Shown in pieces: positions 13,030-14,354 of a stretch of DNA of 14,354 nucleotides. Source of the DNA: an uncultured Prevotella sp. Its GTDB lineage: Bacteria > Bacteroidota > Bacteroidia > Bacteroidales > Bacteroidaceae. Location of the stretch: positions 1 to 14,354 of the forward strand of contig CALZDK010000026.1 in the NCBI GenBank assembly GCA_945637645.1, in the 5' to 3' direction. Numbering within the stretch: the first letter of the stretch is position 1; every line of letters begins with the position of its first letter. The notes under the pieces are model-generated. The model did no database searches. It was not told the DNA's origin and saw only the letters and a list, made by a program, of their open reading frames with translations. A program made the translations under genes and the position numbers.

Positions 13030-14052
13030 ATGGACAAAATAGCAGTAGTAATACTTAACTGGAACGGAGCCTCAATGCTTCGCCAGTATCTTGGCGACGT
13101 CATACGCTATTCGGTGGACGACGAAGCCGTGGTGTATGTTGCCGACAATGCCTCAACAGACGATTCCGTCGAGCTCCTGCGTAGCGAATATCCACAGTGC
13201 CGCATCATAGAGCTTGAGAAAAACTGGGGATTTGCCGAGGGCTACAACAAGGCACTGCGTCAGATAAACGCGGAGTATTATCTCTTGCTCAACTCCGACA
13301 TTCGTGTCACACACCATTGGCTACAGCCTCTCGTCGAGTTTATGGACGTTCATCAAGACGTGGCTGCCTGTCAGCCGAAGCTCCTCTCCATGGCAGACAC
13401 CGACAGCTTTGAGTATGCCGGAGCTTCTGGCGGTTTCATCGACCGTTATGGCTATCCCTTCTGCCGTGGTAGAATCTTCGACACCGTGGAGCGCGACAAC
13501 GGACAGTACGACACACCAATGTCAATTCTTTGGGCAACAGGCGCAGCCTTGCTCATCCGTTCCGCCGACTATTGGAAGGCAGGTGGACTCGACGGACGTT
13601 TCTTTGCCCATAACGAAGAGATAGACCTTTGCTGGCGACTGCGCATCATGGGGCGCAAGATATACTGCATACCTGAGAGCTATGTCTATCATGTTGGCGG
13701 AGGCACATTACCCAAGGGCAATCCCATGAAGACGTTCCTCAACTTCCGCAACAACCTCACCATGCTCTACAAGAATCTCCCCGACTCAGAGCTACGCCAT
13801 GTCATGCGTGTGCGATGGTTCCTCGACTATCTTGCAGCCTTCCAGATGCTCATTCTTGGCAGAAACCTCGGCGATTTCCGTGCCGTGTTCCGTGCCCGTA
13901 GTGCCTTTAAGCGTTGGCGCCACGAGTTTGCCCAAGACCGCAAGAAAATCCAAGCCTCATCAGCCCACACTCCCATACCCGAACGTCTCCCCATCTCCCT
14001 CCTCTGGCAATACTATGCCAAAGGTCACAAAACCTTCACCGAACTGTTCTAA
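13030..14052 (+). CDS. Family 2 glycosyltransferase (rhamnosyltransferase-like)
   Basis: The 340-residue product starts with the GT-A fold pattern KIAVVILNWNGASML and VADNASTDDSVELL (37-50). NWGFAEGYNKAL (65-76) and the metal-binding NSD motif (88-90, in place of DxD) follow. Further on are the acceptor-side ATGAALLI (169-176), the catalytic-region HNEEIDLCWRLRIMG (194-208) and HVGGGT (221-226). This combination is typical of GT2 enzymes of the COG1216 type, which add sugars such as rhamnose in cell-surface polysaccharide or glycoprotein assembly; the real donor and acceptor are unknown. The C-terminal 110 residues contain one amphipathic or membrane-touching helix (FLDYLAAFQMLILG), so attachment to the inner face of the membrane is possible. 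The ATG at 13030 was chosen because the family's first strand begins right after it; an ATG at 13025 is out of frame. It is the last gene before the structured region. Confidence 0.92.
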   Translation: MDKIAVVILNWNGASMLRQYLGDVIRYSVDDEAVVYVADNASTDDSVELLRSEYPQCRIIELEKNWGFAEGYNKALRQINAEYYLLLNSDIRVTHHWLQPLVEFMDVHQDVAACQPKLLSMADTDSFEYAGASGGFIDRYGYPFCRGRIFDTVERDNGQYDTPMSILWATGAALLIRSADYWKAGGLDGRFFAHNEEIDLCWRLRIMGRKIYCIPESYVYHVGGGTLPKGNPMKTFLNFRNNLTMLYKNLPDSELRHVMRVRWFLDYLAAFQMLILGRNLGDFRAVFRARSAFKRWRHEFAQDRKKIQASSAHTPIPERLPISLLWQYYAKGHKTFTELF

Positions 14053-14094
14053 CCCCTCCAGCTACTGCAACTCCGTCCTTAGTACACAGTCCTT

Positions 14095-14241
14095 CCACTA
14101 TGAGTTCGATGAAACTGGGGGATGAAGTCGTTCAAAGTATAGGATGAAGTCGTTCATAATTCGTTCGGCGAACGAATTCAATACGACTTCATAGTAGAGG
14201 TTGATCGACTTCATCCTATACTTCCATCGAGTTCATTGTGG
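14095..14241. repeat. Long imperfect palindrome, axis at base 14168
   Basis: Four pairs of arms share one symmetry axis at 14168. The first is 14158-14167 with 14169-14178, a perfect 10 bp (AATTCGTTCG and its complement). The second is 14144-14153 with 14183-14192, a perfect 10 bp (ATGAAGTCGT). The third is 14120-14134 with 14202-14216, 14 of 15. The fourth is 14095-14114 with 14222-14241, 16 of 20. The segments between the arms do not pair. The shared axis shows this is one element, able to form a long hairpin in RNA or a cruciform in DNA. Confidence 0.85.
14135..14223. repeat. Competing 18-bp inverted repeat and 15-bp direct repeat within the palindrome
   Basis: Bases 14135-14152 (AAGTATAGGATGAAGTCG) are perfectly complementary to 14206-14223, with an axis near 14179 rather than 14168. 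In addition GGATGAAGTCGTTCA occurs twice in direct orientation, at 14120-14134 and 14142-14156, 22 bases apart. The left copies can therefore pair with different right-hand partners. Confidence 0.85.
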
Positions 14242-14294
14242 ACTTGTGGTGGAGTTGTAGCGGAGTCACAATGGAGTAAGGGTGGAGTTATAGC
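14240..14294 (+). repeat. Five degenerate 11-bp repeats with phased GGAGT
   Basis: The units start at 14240, 14251, 14262, 14273 and 14284 and read GGACTTGTGGT, GGAGTTGTAGC, GGAGTCACAAT, GGAGTAAGGGT and GGAGTTATAGC. The first five bases are nearly fixed while the remaining six vary. The spacing of 11 bp is close to one DNA helical turn. A sixth, 12-base unit (CGAGTTCATTGT) may precede at 14228. Confidence 0.75.
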
Positions 14295-14304
14295 TACACA
14301 CTCT

Positions 14305-14312
14305 TACCTTTG
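14305..14312 (+). promoter_or_regulatory. Possible Bacteroidetes -7 promoter box near the window end
   Basis: TACCTTTG, followed by CA, matches TAnnTTTG and lies just after the 11-bp array. No TTTG was seen 19-21 bases upstream; the array's last unit occupies that place. If real, it would drive a gene beyond the right edge, and an activator bound to the array might replace the -33 contact. Confidence 0.4.
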
Positions 14313-14320
14313 CAATCTTC

Positions 14321-14354
14321 GTCCGAAGGCTTCTGTTGTTTGTCCGAAGGCTTC
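14321..14354 (+). repeat. 13-bp direct repeat with 21-bp period, cut by the window edge
   Basis: GTCCGAAGGCTTC occurs at 14321-14333 and again at 14342-14354, separated by TGTTGTTT. The repeat unit is thus 21 bases, and each copy contains the small dyad GAAG-G-CTTC. The second copy ends exactly at the window edge, so the copy number is unknown. Confidence 0.7.

Larger units (their letters stand above)
14053..14354. other. Non-coding, repeat-rich region at the window end
   Basis: These 302 bases hold no open reading frame with recognisable protein features. In order they contain a long imperfect palindrome (14095-14241), an 11-bp phased array (14240-14294), a promoter-like box (14305-14312) and the beginning of a 21-bp direct repeat (14321-14354). 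The stretch 14053-14094 has degenerate GGA-containing repeats on the - strand, such as GGAGTTGCAGTAGC, that resemble the + strand array on the other side of the palindrome. It may be the terminator zone of the glycosyltransferase operon, the control region of a gene beyond the window, or a small non-autonomous repeat element. Confidence 0.7.

Noticed and set aside
14095..14241. Integron attC site
   Set aside because: The palindrome size is suggestive, but I found no RYYYAAC/GTTRRRY end pair at the expected positions and there is no integrase or cassette array.
14321..14354. Possible CRISPR array start
   Set aside because: The period is only 21 bases, the 8-base gap is too short for a spacer, and no cas gene is visible.

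Overview
The window looks like a chromosomal segment of a Bacteroidales bacterium, most likely Prevotella or a close relative. The evidence is the gene set (a methylmalonyl-CoA epimerase, carboxyltransferase and biotin-carrier operon, short 489-residue CstA proteins, a GHL10 lipoprotein-like enzyme), promoters of the Bacteroidetes form TTTG-N19/20-TAnnTTTG upstream of two transcription units, and a general lack of Shine-Dalgarno sites with A/T-rich leaders instead. No rRNA, tRNA, transposase, phage gene or CRISPR array was seen. Species cannot be fixed from the sequence alone.

Left part (1-2570, + strand): the end of methylmalonyl-CoA epimerase, then the carboxyltransferase subunit (mmdA/pccB type), a 51-residue protein resembling the soluble tail of OadG, and a biotin carrier protein, closed by a strong terminator. 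Together they belong to succinate/propionate metabolism through methylmalonyl-CoA. The membrane beta subunit of a sodium-pumping decarboxylase is not in the visible part of the operon, and the gamma-like protein has no membrane anchor. A standalone gene with its own promoter and a WG-repeat-like C-terminus follows (2640-3296).

Middle part (3342-7095, - strand): an apparent operon, read right to left, of a secreted GHL10-family glycoside hydrolase-like protein, RuvC resolvase and a double-ATPase ABC protein of the ModF/PhrA type. It runs convergently into the WG-repeat gene. Its promoter is interleaved with the divergent promoter of two tandem CstA-family transporters (7198-10158, + strand).

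Right part (10250-14052, + strand): a small secreted beta-barrel protein, nadC (NAD synthesis), mtaB (tRNA t6A37 methylthiolation) and a family 2 glycosyltransferase, closely spaced.

The last 302 bases (14053-14354) hold no convincing gene but are densely structured: a long imperfect palindrome with axis at base 14168, a competing 18-bp inverted repeat, an 11-bp phased GGAGT array, a promoter-like box and the start of a 21-bp direct repeat that runs off the window. Most of the window is ordinary housekeeping content. This terminal region and the reduced gamma-like subunit are the parts most worth a second look.
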